A stretch of DNA of 64,000 bases from Synechococcus sp. 1G10 (GTDB lineage: Bacteria > Cyanobacteriota > Cyanobacteriia > PCC-6307 > Cyanobiaceae): contig NZ_NQKW01000004.1 of NCBI RefSeq assembly GCF_002252625.1, positions 62,001-126,000 on the forward strand. The letters run 5' to 3'. The position numbers and the translations under genes were made by a program. Shown here in pieces: positions 18,138-27,221 of this stretch. The first letter of the stretch is position 1. Each line of letters starts with the position of its first letter. Under the pieces are notes generated by a model. It was not told the DNA's origin. It searched no databases and saw only the letters and a list, made by a program, of their open reading frames with translations.

Positions 18138-19325
18138 TCACGTCTCCGATCCCGTCAGCTGATCGAGGATCTCACAGGCCGCTCGGGTGGTCACACCCGG
18201 CTCCCCAAGCAGGCTGCGCAGACGGCCATAGCCCTCCAGCATCCGGGTCCGCTCCGAGCTTGGGTCCAGCAGAGGCAGCGCGGCGGCCACGATCGCCTCC
18301 GCGGTCAGGTCGTCCTGGAGCAGTTCCGGCACCAGCCGCTCCCCCAGCACCAGGTTCACCGGAGAGATGTGGGGCACGTTGAAGCCCAGCAGTTTTCGGG
18401 CCACGAAGGCGGTGACCCTGCTGAGCCGGTAGCCCACCACCTGGGGAACGCCGCGCAGGGCCAGCTCCAGGTTGGCTGTTCCCGATTTGGTCAGGGCCAG
18501 ATCGGCGGCGGCACAGAGGACCGGCTTGAGGGCATCGGCGCGATCGGCTGGAATCACCGTGGCATCGACCCCTGCCAGCTCCAGTTGTTCGGCCAGGGGA
18601 GCCTCGAAGCTGGCCAGCCCGGCCGGCACCATCACCCGCAGCCCTGGCCGCAGCCGCTGCAACTCGGCCGCAGCTGCCACAAGCGACGGCATCATGTAGC
18701 GCATCTCCTGGGGGCGGGAGGCGGGAAGCAGCAACAGCAGCTGCTGGCCAGGGATCAGTCCGAGCTCCGCGCGGGCCTGTTCAGAGGTGGGAGGGGAGCC
18801 GAGGGTGTCGAGCAACGGATGGCCGACCCAGGTGACCCGTGCACCGCGGGAGGCATAGAAGCTGGCTTCCTCGGGAAAAATCGCCAGGATTCGGTCGGTG
18901 AAGCCGATCAGACGAGTGGTTCCCCCCTCCCCCAGGCGGAAGGCCCACTCCTGGGGAGCGATGTAATAAGTGATCGGCACCGCAGGGAAGCGGTGCCGAA
19001 TACGACGTCCCAGGCTCACATTTGCCCCCATGTAGTCGATCAGCACCACCCCGTCGGGAGGACAGCTGGAGAGCCAGCGGCCCACCCGCCGCTGCAGCCG
19101 CAGGGTGGGCAGCACCAGGGGCAGAGCCTCCCAGAGTCCGATCGCCCCCATCGGAGCGGTGTTGGCCAGGAGATGGGAGCCGGCCCGGCGCATGCGCTCT
19201 CCACCGAGGGCATCGATCTGGAGGGGCAGATCCCGGCGCTGGGCTTCGGCGTGAAGGGCCTTGATCAGCAGACCGCCCTGAAGATCCCCCGACACCTCAC
19301 CGGTGCTGATCAGCAGCCGCACCAT
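18138..19325 (-). CDS. lpxB: Lipid-A-disaccharide synthase
   Basis: Joins UDP-diacylglucosamine and lipid X to make the lipid A disaccharide. The 395-residue GT-B enzyme has the N-terminal [12 protein letters not shown], the [12 protein letters not shown] and [11 protein letters not shown] blocks, and [13 protein letters not shown] in the nucleotide-binding half. Its ATG overlaps the lpxA stop by one base, making it the last gene of the lpx block. Confidence 0.95.
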   Translation of the reverse strand: MVRLLISTGEVSGDLQGGLLIKALHAEAQRRDLPLQIDALGGERMRRAGSHLLANTAPMGAIGLWEALPLVLPTLRLQRRVGRWLSSCPPDGVVLIDYMGANVSLGRRIRHRFPAVPITYYIAPQEWAFRLGEGGTTRLIGFTDRILAIFPEEASFYASRGARVTWVGHPLLDTLGSPPTSEQARAELGLIPGQQLLLLLPASRPQEMRYMMPSLVAAAAELQRLRPGLRVMVPAGLASFEAPLAEQLELAGVDATVIPADRADALKPVLCAAADLALTKSGTANLELALRGVPQVVGYRLSRVTAFVARKLLGFNVPHISPVNLVLGERLVPELLQDDLTAEAIVAAALPLLDPSSERTRMLEGYGRLRSLLGEPGVTTRAACEILDQLTGSET

Positions 19326-20158
19326 CAGCGCTGGTGGGGCAGGGGGCCGCGGCGTCCTGGGGCGATCGAGGCCTCAAGGAAGCTGCAGAGTTCTTCGGAG
19401 GCCGGCAGGAGGGTTTCGGCGCGGATATGGACCAGGGCCTCCGCCAGCACCTCATGGCTGCGGTAAAGCCGGTTCCAGACCGCCAGAAGCTGTTTGAGCT
19501 CGGCTCCGCCCTCCCGATCGACCAGGCCATTGCGCTTGAGACCGATCCGGTTGAGACCGCGCAGGCGGCCGGGGTGCCCCTCAACGATCGCGAACGGAGG
19601 CACATCGCGGTCGATACGGCTCATCCCCCCCACCATCGCCAGTTTGCCGATGTGCACGAACTGGTGGATGCCCAGCACTCCGCCGATCACAGCCCGATCG
19701 CCGATCACCACATGCCCGGCAATCGCCACGCTGTTGGCCACCACGATCCGGTTGCCCAGCAGGCAGTTGTGACCCACATGGCTGTAGGCCATCAGCAGAT
19801 TGCCGTTGCCCAGGCGCGTCTGCTCACCATCGGCGGTGGCCCGGTTGATCGTGACGCACTCGCGGATGGTGTTGTCATCGCCCATCACCACCTCGGTGGG
19901 GGCACCGCCGTACTTGAGATCCTGGGGTTCGAGGCCAATGCAGGCGCCGGGGAAGATGCGGTTTCCAGAGCCCATCGTGACCCGGCCATCGATCACCACA
20001 TGGGGACCGATCTGGCAGCCGGCACCGAGCTGCACCTCGGGTCCGATCACGGCGAAGGGGCCGATCTGAACTCCCTGGCCAAGCTGGGCGCGGCTGTCGA
20101 CCACCGCGGTGGGGTGAATCGTGGTTTCCACGGCTGTGCGGGTCATGGCCTCAGTCAA
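19325..20158 (-). CDS. lpxA: UDP-N-acetylglucosamine acyltransferase
   Basis: First acylation of lipid A synthesis, using hydroxyacyl-ACP. The 277-residue protein consists of left-handed beta-helix hexapeptide repeats ([20 protein letters not shown] and on), with the catalytic histidine in [11 protein letters not shown] and a helical C-terminal domain. The start is ATG 20158, overlapping fabZ by eight bases; an in-frame ATG at 20146 is also possible. Confidence 0.95.
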   Translation of the reverse strand: MTEAMTRTAVETTIHPTAVVDSRAQLGQGVQIGPFAVIGPEVQLGAGCQIGPHVVIDGRVTMGSGNRIFPGACIGLEPQDLKYGGAPTEVVMGDDNTIRECVTINRATADGEQTRLGNGNLLMAYSHVGHNCLLGNRIVVANSVAIAGHVVIGDRAVIGGVLGIHQFVHIGKLAMVGGMSRIDRDVPPFAIVEGHPGRLRGLNRIGLKRNGLVDREGGAELKQLLAVWNRLYRSHEVLAEALVHIRAETLLPASEELCSFLEASIAPGRRGPLPHQR

Positions 20159-20606
20159 CCAGGGAGAACATCAGTTCCCCGGAGCACACCAGGCCTCCGT
20201 CCACAGTGACTTCAGCCCTCACTTTGCCGAACCGCTTGCGTTTGAGACTGAGCAGTTCGCAGCTGATGCGCAACTGATCACCGGGCACCACCGGCCGGCG
20301 GAAGCGCACCCCGTCGATGCCGGCGAACACGAACAATCCCTTGGGCAACTCCGGCATCTGGGTGACGATCAGACCACCCACCTGGGCCATGGCCTCCACG
20401 ATCAGGACGCCGGGCATCAGGGGGCGGCCAGGAAAATGGCCCTGGAACTGGGGCTCGTTGAGGGTGACGTTCTTGAGGGCGACCGCCCGCTTGCCCGGTT
20501 CGTATTCGATCACCCGATCCACAAGAGCGAAGGGATAACGGTGTGGCAGCAGGTTGAGGATCTGCTCTGAGGTGAGCAGGGGGGCGCCAGCGGGAGGTAC
20601 GGACAA
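20151..20606 (-). CDS. fabZ: 3-hydroxyacyl-ACP dehydratase
   Basis: Dehydrates 3-hydroxyacyl-ACP in fatty acid elongation, competing with LpxA and LpxC products for the same hydroxyacyl-ACP pool. The 151-residue hot-dog-fold protein shows [14 protein letters not shown] (catalytic His), [22 protein letters not shown] (catalytic Glu) and a terminal GELMFSLVD. It sits between lpxC and lpxA, an arrangement that can balance phospholipid and lipid A supply. Confidence 0.95.
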   Translation of the reverse strand: MSVPPAGAPLLTSEQILNLLPHRYPFALVDRVIEYEPGKRAVALKNVTLNEPQFQGHFPGRPLMPGVLIVEAMAQVGGLIVTQMPELPKGLFVFAGIDGVRFRRPVVPGDQLRISCELLSLKRKRFGKVRAEVTVDGGLVCSGELMFSLVD

Positions 20607-20612
20607 CGGGCT

Positions 20613-21464
20613 TCAGGTCGAGCGGGACGGAGCGGCCAGGGCCGCCGCCAGGGCAGTGTGCAGCCCGTGGGATCCACGGAAGGCGAAGACCTGGGCCTGG
20701 GGCAAGCCCGCCAGCGCCAGGTCCCCCAGCAGGTCCAAGAGCTTATGGCGCACCGGCTCCTGGGGGAAACGCAGGGGGGGATTAAGCCAGCGATCCCCAT
20801 CACAGACCAGAGCACTCTCCAGATCACCCCCCCGGATCAGGCCGGCGGCGCGGAGTTGATCGATCTGCTCGCGGAAGCCGAAGGTGCGCGCTGGCGCGAT
20901 CTGCTCCACGAAGGCGGCGGGGGTGAGTTCAAGGGAATAGACCTGACTCCCGATGGCGGGCTGGCTGAATTCGATCGCTGCGCCGATCCGGGGAGCATCG
21001 CTGGGGAGGGCTGTGGCGAAGCTCAGGCCCTGCTGGAGGGTGATCGGAGCCTCCAGGGATCTGAGGGGCACTCGGGGGCCCAGGTGCTGCAGACCTGCCG
21101 CGGCGATGGCCTCCACCCAGGGCAGGGCAGAACCATCGAGCAAAGGAATCTCTTCACCCTCCACCAGCAACTCCACGTGTGAAAGGCCTGTCCCTGCCAG
21201 GGCGGCCAGCAGGTGCTCCACCGTGGCGAGACGGCGCTGATCGAGGCGGAGAGCCGTGCACAGCTGGGTATCGCTCACCTGGGACGGGTGAAGCTCCACC
21301 GGCTCCAGTGCCGGGGCATCCAGCCAGCCCACCACATAACCGGGGCGCTCGCTGGGCTGAAGGCGCACGCGGCAGGGGCTGCCGCTGTGCAACCCAATGC
21401 CAGTGCGCTCGACCGCTGTCGCCAGGGTCCAGGCCTGGCTGTAGTCCTCAGGCCAGACGATCAC
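20613..21464 (-). CDS. lpxC: UDP-3-O-acyl-N-acetylglucosamine deacetylase
   Basis: Zn-dependent committed step of lipid A synthesis. The 283-residue protein shows TVEHLLAALAG (zinc His), VRHKLLDLLGDL (second zinc His and Asp) and GSHGLHTAL (catalytic His). The start is GTG 21464, overlapping the bamA TAG stop by one base. The gene is followed by fabZ six bases later. Confidence 0.94.
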   Translation of the reverse strand: MIVWPEDYSQAWTLATAVERTGIGLHSGSPCRVRLQPSERPGYVVGWLDAPALEPVELHPSQVSDTQLCTALRLDQRRLATVEHLLAALAGTGLSHVELLVEGEEIPLLDGSALPWVEAIAAAGLQHLGPRVPLRSLEAPITLQQGLSFATALPSDAPRIGAAIEFSQPAIGSQVYSLELTPAAFVEQIAPARTFGFREQIDQLRAAGLIRGGDLESALVCDGDRWLNPPLRFPQEPVRHKLLDLLGDLALAGLPQAQVFAFRGSHGLHTALAAALAAPSRST

Positions 21465-23806
21465 TAGAACTTCCAGCCCACACCGAGGTTGAAGCGCCAG
21501 TCGCCGGTGAAACCCTCGCTGGCCACCTCCAGGCGCAGGGGACCCACCGGTGTGGTGACGATCAGGCCCGTACCAACGGAGAAGCCGCTGCCGGGCTTGT
21601 CGAGAAGCGAACCAGGATTACCAGGCACACCCGACTGGCTGCCGAAGGTGGTACCGCCATCCACGAACAGCTCGCCGCTGACGATGCTGAACAGGGGGAA
21701 GCGGTATTCGATGGTGACCTCGCCAAAGCTGCGTCCCACGCCCAGGTCGCAGTCGGCGTAGCCGCGCACGGAGTTGGAGCCCCCCATGCAGAAGGCTTCG
21801 TAAGGAGGCAGATCACCGATGTTGGTGCCGGCCGTGAACTGGAACGCCAGGGTCTGCTTGCAGTCGGGAGTTTCACCCGGCTTGGGCCGGCAACCCTTGT
21901 AAAACTGCAGCCAGTTGACCGGAATGAAGTGGCTGTAGCTGGCCCGCAGACGGTTGAAGGTGGGCGAATCGGGGCCGACGGAGACGTATTGCTCAGTGCC
22001 GACGCTGAGGAAGGAACCGGAGGTGGGGTTGCGGGGGTCGTTGAGATTGTTGCGGGTGGCGGCTACCCGCAACGCCACCAACTGATTGCTGCGGGCACAG
22101 TTGAAGGCGATGCAGATCACATCGTCGACAGGAGCGTCAGAACCATCGAAGTTGTTGGTGCTCACACCGAAGCGGCGGTTGGAGCCGGTGAAGTTCATCG
22201 GCGTGACTTCCTGGGCACTGGCTCCCAGAACCACACTCCAGAGCGCCCGCTTGAAGGGGTTGCCACCATTGAGGGGACGCACGAACTGGATGTTGCCTCC
22301 AGCACGCTGAATGGCGACGGAATTGCCTTCGTAATCAAACCAGCTGTTGTCGGGAGACTCCGACTCAGCATCAGAGACTGAGCGGAAGGTCTTGCTCTCG
22401 GGGTTGTTGTTGTTGTTGATGTTGTAGGCAACATTGGTGCCCGGGGCTTTGTAGAAGTCGGAGACCGTGTTGATGTTGCCGTTGTCCTGACTCTGGAAGA
22501 CCTGGGGGACGTCGCGACTGAGGAACACCCGGGCTCGGAAAGCCGTGCGATAGGCGTCTCCTTTGATCCAGGGATCAGTGAAGGAGATGTCGGCCAGGCC
22601 ACCGAACTGTCCATAGGTGAAGTTGACCCCCAGATCCCAGGCCCGGCCGAGGAGGTTGCTGTCCTGGAGCTGAATCTGGCCGAACACACCCTGGCTCTGG
22701 CTGTAGCCGAGGCCGCCGGAGAGGGAACCCGATGACTGCTCGACGATGCCCAGAACGATCACCACTTCACCCGGCTTGGCGGGCACGGGCCGCAGGGTCA
22801 CCTTGATGTCACCGAACAGGCCAGTCCCGTAGAGACGTTTGATGTCGTCCTCGAGATTGCGGCGGTTGAAGGTCTCGCCCGGCTTGATCGAGATCTCGCG
22901 GCTGACGACCCAGGGCTTGGTTTTGCCACGGATCGGCTCCCCCTTGTCGTTGGTGGCCGAGCCTTCCTTGTTGAGGAACTGAACCTCCACCCCCTCGACG
23001 GTGCCCTCACGCACGTTGAGCAGCACCGTGCCATCGGGACTCACGCGATTGGGACCGGTGACCCTCGCCAGGGAGTATCCCTGATCGGAATACCACTTCT
23101 GCAGCTCCTGCATGCGGGATTGCAGGGTGTTGAGGTTGAGGGTTCTGCCGTAGTCAGCAGCGAAGGTATCCGCCAGGACAGCTGGCGGCAGCTTGACCTT
23201 GGCGGCGTCGAATTCGACCTTCCGCAGCACCGGGTTGGCGGTGGTGATCACCACCACCTGCACCCCAAGGGGGCCATCCACAGGCTGGATGCGCACATCC
23301 GAGAACCAGCCGCTGGCGTAAATGGCGGAGAGGTCCGTCTGCAACTCGCTGCGCGTGACCCGGCTGCCGGGCCGCACCACCATGGCGTCGTAGACCGCCA
23401 GCTCCAGGCGCTCACGCTCGGGGTGACCTTCAAGGCCCTGAACCACCACCTCACTGACCAGGACCCGCGGTTCATCGGGCTTGGCCGGGGTGAGGCGTTC
23501 AGGGCTGATCGAAGTGGGCGCGCCGGCAGGCGGGGTTGCCGGCGTCACAGCCGGATCGGGAACAGGGATGCCGGCGTCTGGGGTGGCGGAGTCTGGGGTG
23601 GCCGGTTGAGCCTGAGGCGCCGTGGTGTCAGGAACCGCTTCGCCGGCGTCTGGAGCGGCCGTGGTCGGCTCCGCCCCTGAGGAGGGAGCGGGCTCTGCGG
23701 CCTGGGCCACTTCTAAAGCCGGCTGGCTCTGGGCAGCGGCCCTCAGGGGATTGAGCACCGCAAGCAGTGCCAGCAGGGGCAGCCCCAGCCAGACGGTGAG
23801 CGACAT
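21464..23806 (-). CDS. bamA: Outer membrane assembly protein BamA/Omp85
   Basis: Omp85 barrel that inserts beta-barrel proteins into the outer membrane. The 780-residue form starts MSLTVWLGLPLLALLAVLNP, a signal peptide, then a Pro/Ala/Thr-rich low-complexity stretch (about residues 30-95). Cyanobacterial-type POTRA domains follow (VVQGLEGHPERERLE, FDAAKVKLPPAV, GTVEGVEVQFLN), then the 16-strand barrel (LSGGLGYSQSQGVFGQIQLQD, GGSNSVRGYADCDLG) ending in aromatic WKF. The frame stays open to 23881, giving a longer form without better evidence. It overlaps lpxC, so outer-membrane protein and lipid A assembly are co-expressed. Confidence 0.92.
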   Translation of the reverse strand: MSLTVWLGLPLLALLAVLNPLRAAAQSQPALEVAQAAEPAPSSGAEPTTAAPDAGEAVPDTTAPQAQPATPDSATPDAGIPVPDPAVTPATPPAGAPTSISPERLTPAKPDEPRVLVSEVVVQGLEGHPERERLELAVYDAMVVRPGSRVTRSELQTDLSAIYASGWFSDVRIQPVDGPLGVQVVVITTANPVLRKVEFDAAKVKLPPAVLADTFAADYGRTLNLNTLQSRMQELQKWYSDQGYSLARVTGPNRVSPDGTVLLNVREGTVEGVEVQFLNKEGSATNDKGEPIRGKTKPWVVSREISIKPGETFNRRNLEDDIKRLYGTGLFGDIKVTLRPVPAKPGEVVIVLGIVEQSSGSLSGGLGYSQSQGVFGQIQLQDSNLLGRAWDLGVNFTYGQFGGLADISFTDPWIKGDAYRTAFRARVFLSRDVPQVFQSQDNGNINTVSDFYKAPGTNVAYNINNNNNPESKTFRSVSDAESESPDNSWFDYEGNSVAIQRAGGNIQFVRPLNGGNPFKRALWSVVLGASAQEVTPMNFTGSNRRFGVSTNNFDGSDAPVDDVICIAFNCARSNQLVALRVAATRNNLNDPRNPTSGSFLSVGTEQYVSVGPDSPTFNRLRASYSHFIPVNWLQFYKGCRPKPGETPDCKQTLAFQFTAGTNIGDLPPYEAFCMGGSNSVRGYADCDLGVGRSFGEVTIEYRFPLFSIVSGELFVDGGTTFGSQSGVPGNPGSLLDKPGSGFSVGTGLIVTTPVGPLRLEVASEGFTGDWRFNLGVGWKF

Positions 23807-23909
23807 GGGCCGAGGCCCAGCCTCGGAGAAGGAACTGCCAGTGCGGGCGTTGGTGATGACACCCATGGGTCTCCGAGTCAAAGCGGCAGTGCCGCAAATT
23901 GCCGTGACA

Positions 23910-24665
23910 CTACTTGTATGTGCTCGGCCCCTGGATCACCCCTTGGACCCGTTTGAGGACCTCCCCATAGGCCTCGATCACCCCGCCGAGGTCCTGGCGG
24001 AAGCGGTCCTTGTCCAGGATGCGCTCCTTTTCATCGGCCACATCGAGGTCCCAGAGGCGGCAGGTGTCGGGGCTGATCTCATCGGCCACCACCAACTGGC
24101 CGTCGGCCGTGAAACCCAGCTCGAGCTTGAAGTCGACAAGCTGCAGTCCGATGCCGGCGAACAACTCCAGCAGCAGCGTGTTCACCTGGCGGGCCAGGAC
24201 TTCCAGCTCCAGGCGCTCCTGGCTGCTCACCAGAGCCAACCGCTCCAGCCGGGCCTCGCTCAGGAAGGGATCCGCGTAGGCGTCGTCTTTGTAATAAAGG
24301 TCGAGCAGCGGTGGATCCAGCGGCACTCCGGGCGCAATCGGCATCTGCTTGCACAGCGATCCGGCCGCCAGGTTGCGAATCACCACCTCCAGCGGGATCA
24401 CCCGCACCGGCCGCACCAGCATCCAACGCAGGTCTTGCACTCCCAGGTAGTGGGTGGGCACCCCCGAGCGCTGAAGGTGCTCAAAAAGCAGGGCGGAGAT
24501 GCGGCAGTTCAGGGCACCCTTCCCCTCCAGCTCGGCCTTCTTGAGGGCGTTGAAGGCGGTCGCTTCGTCTTTGAACTCCACAGCCAGCAGGTCGGGCTGA
24601 TCGGTCTGAAAGACCCGCTTGGCCTTGCCTTCGTAGAGGAGTGGGCCCAGCTGAAAGGCGGTCAT
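23910..24665 (-). CDS. purC: Phosphoribosylaminoimidazole-succinocarboxamide synthase
   Basis: SAICAR synthase, ATP-dependent step of purine synthesis. The 251-residue protein shows [34 protein letters not shown] and the VDFKLELGF / [12 protein letters not shown] signature. Its ATG overlaps the stop of the upstream exported unknown gene (ATGA, four bases), so translation is coupled to it. Confidence 0.96.
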   Translation of the reverse strand: MTAFQLGPLLYEGKAKRVFQTDQPDLLAVEFKDEATAFNALKKAELEGKGALNCRISALLFEHLQRSGVPTHYLGVQDLRWMLVRPVRVIPLEVVIRNLAAGSLCKQMPIAPGVPLDPPLLDLYYKDDAYADPFLSEARLERLALVSSQERLELEVLARQVNTLLLELFAGIGLQLVDFKLELGFTADGQLVVADEISPDTCRLWDLDVADEKERILDKDRFRQDLGGVIEAYGEVLKRVQGVIQGPSTYK

Positions 24666-25804
24666 GGGGTGGTGGGCTCGACGGAATCGGCGGCGGATGG
24701 GGCAGCAGGCTCCTGGGCCGGCAGGGTGGCCGGCTGAGCTGCAGACGGAGCATGGCCTCCCTGCTCGCGCGGAGAACGAAGACGCTGCTTCAGGACTTTG
24801 ATGCGCGCCGCCTCGGAGGGATCATCGCGCTGCAGCAGCCATTCGGCGTAGGCGTCGTCAATGCGGCGACTGAGGCGCAACCGCCTCTGCCGAGCTGGTT
24901 CCGGATCGCCCCCTTCGAGCCGCTGCAGTGCCTGCTGGTCATCAAGCAACTGGGCCGCCAGACCCCAGGCCCCAGCGACGGCGGCCTGATCAAGGGCCAT
25001 CTCCACCAGGGCGTTGCGCTGGGCCAGCGGAAGGTCGTCGAGCAGCGCAGCCGCCAGCTTCAGCCGCTCAGCCCCCACCACACCCGGCAAGCGCCCGGCC
25101 AGCAACACTTCAGCCGCTTCCTGCCGGCGGCCCATCGCCGCCAGGTGGGAGGCGAGCACGTCGAGCGCCGAGCGGGTATCCAGGCTGCCGTCATCCCGCA
25201 ACCGCACCGGCAGCGCCATGGTCTCCAGGCGGCTGCGCTCCCCGCCGCTCAACCGTCGCAGGGCTTCAGCGGCCCGGCGATGGTTGAGGCCTGCATTCGC
25301 CGCCCGCCACTGCAGGGTCAGCCACTGCTGCCGCTCCAGCCCAGGGCCCGGCCCAAAGCGATCCAGCACCGACAGGGCCGCCTCCGGCGCCAGGCAACTG
25401 ATCAGGGCATTGGCATTGGCCAGCACGACCGGCAGGGGCTGGGGAGCGGGGCGCATGGCCACCAGCCGGTCCTTGAGTTGGCGAAGCCGCACGGGCAGAT
25501 CAAAGCGTGCAGCGTCCCGGCAGGCCTGCTCCAGAACCGGCAACTGATCGGACGCCAGAGCGGCTGCAAACACCTGCTCGTCCATCGGCAGAGGCGCCGC
25601 CTGCACTGGCTCTGGCTGTGGCACTGGCACAGGCACTGGCTCTGGCAGCGAAACCGGCTGCGGTTGGGCACGGGCGCCCACGGAGACGCCTGCGCAGAGG
25701 AACAGCAGCGTCAGCAGACCTGCCGCTCGCCCACCCCGGCGGGCCAGGCCACGGCATGCCAGCGGTGCAGCGGGAACCTCCGGCAAGTAAAGAAGGAATG
25801 ACAC
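24662..25804 (-). CDS. Exported hypothetical protein upstream of purC
   Basis: About 380 residues starting at GTG 25804 ([14 protein letters not shown]). A hydrophobic stretch ([16 protein letters not shown]) followed by AxA-like ARA suggests a signal peptide or anchor. Then comes a VP/PEP-rich low-complexity segment (about 25620-25660), and a long helical, Ala/Leu/Arg-rich domain ([20 protein letters not shown] to about residue 330) and an Ala/Pro tail. I recognise no family; the helical repeats could be TPR-like. It overlaps purC (ATGA) and is divergent from purD. The same frame stays open to 26275, but that part is antisense to purD and is not counted. Confidence 0.65.
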   Translation of the reverse strand: MSFLLYLPEVPAAPLACRGLARRGGRAAGLLTLLFLCAGVSVGARAQPQPVSLPEPVPVPVPQPEPVQAAPLPMDEQVFAAALASDQLPVLEQACRDAARFDLPVRLRQLKDRLVAMRPAPQPLPVVLANANALISCLAPEAALSVLDRFGPGPGLERQQWLTLQWRAANAGLNHRRAAEALRRLSGGERSRLETMALPVRLRDDGSLDTRSALDVLASHLAAMGRRQEAAEVLLAGRLPGVVGAERLKLAAALLDDLPLAQRNALVEMALDQAAVAGAWGLAAQLLDDQQALQRLEGGDPEPARQRRLRLSRRIDDAYAEWLLQRDDPSEAARIKVLKQRLRSPREQGGHAPSAAQPATLPAQEPAAPSAADSVEPTTP

Positions 25805-25868
25805 GGCTGGCGGTCCACCAGAGGGAAACCTAAGGGAACCGATTGGCCACATCCGCCGCTCCGGCCCC

Positions 25869-27194
25869 ATGACAGCTTCGGTCCAGTTCCCACCCTCCGG
25901 CTCCTCCGAGGCCAGCGTGCAGCGGATGCTGGTGGTGGGCTCAGGCGGCCGTGAAAATGCCCTGGCCTGGGCCCTGGCACGGTGCCCCGGAGTGGAGGCT
26001 GTCTGGGTGGCTCCGGGCAATGGCGGCACAGCCCAGCTGGAGGGCTGTGAAGCCCTGGCCATCAGCGAGTCCGACCAGGAGGGCCTGCTGCGCGCAGCCC
26101 TGGAGCTGGGGGTGACGCTGGTGGTGGTCGGCCCGGAGGGACCGCTCGCCGACGGCCTGGCCGATCGCCTGCGGGCCGGAGGGCTGGCGGTGTTCGGGCC
26201 GGGGGCCGACGGGGCCCGGCTCGAAGCCAGCAAACAGTGGGCCAAGGCGCTGATGCTGGAGGCGGGAGTGCCCACCGCGGGTTACTGGGCCGCCTCGAGC
26301 CGCAGCGAAGCCCTGGCGGTGCTGGAGCGGGAGGGTAGGCCCCTGGTGGTGAAGGCCGATGGGCTGGCGGCCGGCAAGGGGGTCACAGTGGCCGAGAGCA
26401 TTGAGGACACCCGCGCCGCCATCGAAGACATTTTCGAGGGACGCTTCGGAGAGGCCGGCCAGAGCCTGGTGCTGGAGGAGCGGCTGAGCGGTCCTGAGGT
26501 GTCGGTGTTTGCCCTCACCGATGGTCGGACGATGGTGCTGCTGCCGCCTGCCCAGGATCACAAGCGCATCGGGGAGGGAGACACCGGGCCCAACACCGGC
26601 GGCATGGGGGCCTATGCCCCCGCTCCCCTGCTGGACGCCGCCGCCCTCGAGCAGGTGCGCCAGAAGGTGCTCGAACCCACCCTGGAGGCCCTGCGCCAAC
26701 GGGGCATCGACTACCGGGGCGTGATTTACGCAGGGCTGATGCTCAGCGACGACGGCGCCAGGGTGATCGAGTTCAACTGCCGCTTCGGCGATCCCGAATG
26801 CCAGACCCTGATGCCCCTGCTGGGCGGGGAACTGGCAGCGGTGCTGCTGGCCTGCGCCCAGGGGACCCTGGATCAGGCGCCGCCCCTGACCATCGCCGGG
26901 GGCTGCAGCGCCTGTGTGGTGGCCGCCGCAGAGGGCTACCCGGGCAAGGTGCGCCGGGGGGATGCGATCCACACCAAGCCGCTGACCACGCCCCAGCGAC
27001 AGCTCTTCCATGCCGGCAGCCGCCTGGAGGAGTCGGGCACCTGCGTGACCGCAGGGGGCCGGGTGCTGGCGGTGGTGGCCCAGGCGGGGGATTTCGATGC
27101 GGCCTTCGCCAGTGCCTACGCCGGCCTTGATCAGGTGCGTTACGAAGGCATGACCTTTCGCCGAGACATCGGCCACCAGGTCCGGCGCACCTAG
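25869..27194 (+). CDS. purD: Phosphoribosylamine-glycine ligase
   Basis: GAR synthetase, second step of purine synthesis, ATP-grasp fold. The 441-residue protein has MLVVGSGGRENALAWAL, KADGLAAGKGVTVAES, EERLSGPEVSV, the EFNCRFGDPECQ metal-binding motif and GPNTGGMGAYAP. The start may be ATG 25869, or ATG 25926 where homology begins. It is divergent from the purC pair (64 bp between starts), so two purine genes face away from a shared control region. Confidence 0.95.
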   Translation: MTASVQFPPSGSSEASVQRMLVVGSGGRENALAWALARCPGVEAVWVAPGNGGTAQLEGCEALAISESDQEGLLRAALELGVTLVVVGPEGPLADGLADRLRAGGLAVFGPGADGARLEASKQWAKALMLEAGVPTAGYWAASSRSEALAVLEREGRPLVVKADGLAAGKGVTVAESIEDTRAAIEDIFEGRFGEAGQSLVLEERLSGPEVSVFALTDGRTMVLLPPAQDHKRIGEGDTGPNTGGMGAYAPAPLLDAAALEQVRQKVLEPTLEALRQRGIDYRGVIYAGLMLSDDGARVIEFNCRFGDPECQTLMPLLGGELAAVLLACAQGTLDQAPPLTIAGGCSACVVAAAEGYPGKVRRGDAIHTKPLTTPQRQLFHAGSRLEESGTCVTAGGRVLAVVAQAGDFDAAFASAYAGLDQVRYEGMTFRRDIGHQVRRT

Positions 27195-27221
27195 GGTGCC
27201 TGAGCAGCTTCGCTTCCAGGC

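Noticed and set aside
25600-25670. Short repeat array of alternating GGCACTGGC-type units
   Set aside because: It encodes a VPVPVP/PEP linker within a gene; units are irregular and there are no spacers, so it is not CRISPR-like.
25805-26275. N-terminal extension of the exported protein upstream of purC
   Set aside because: The extra ~157 codons are antisense to purD and lack any start-linked or family pattern, while a signal-like segment begins soon after GTG 25804.
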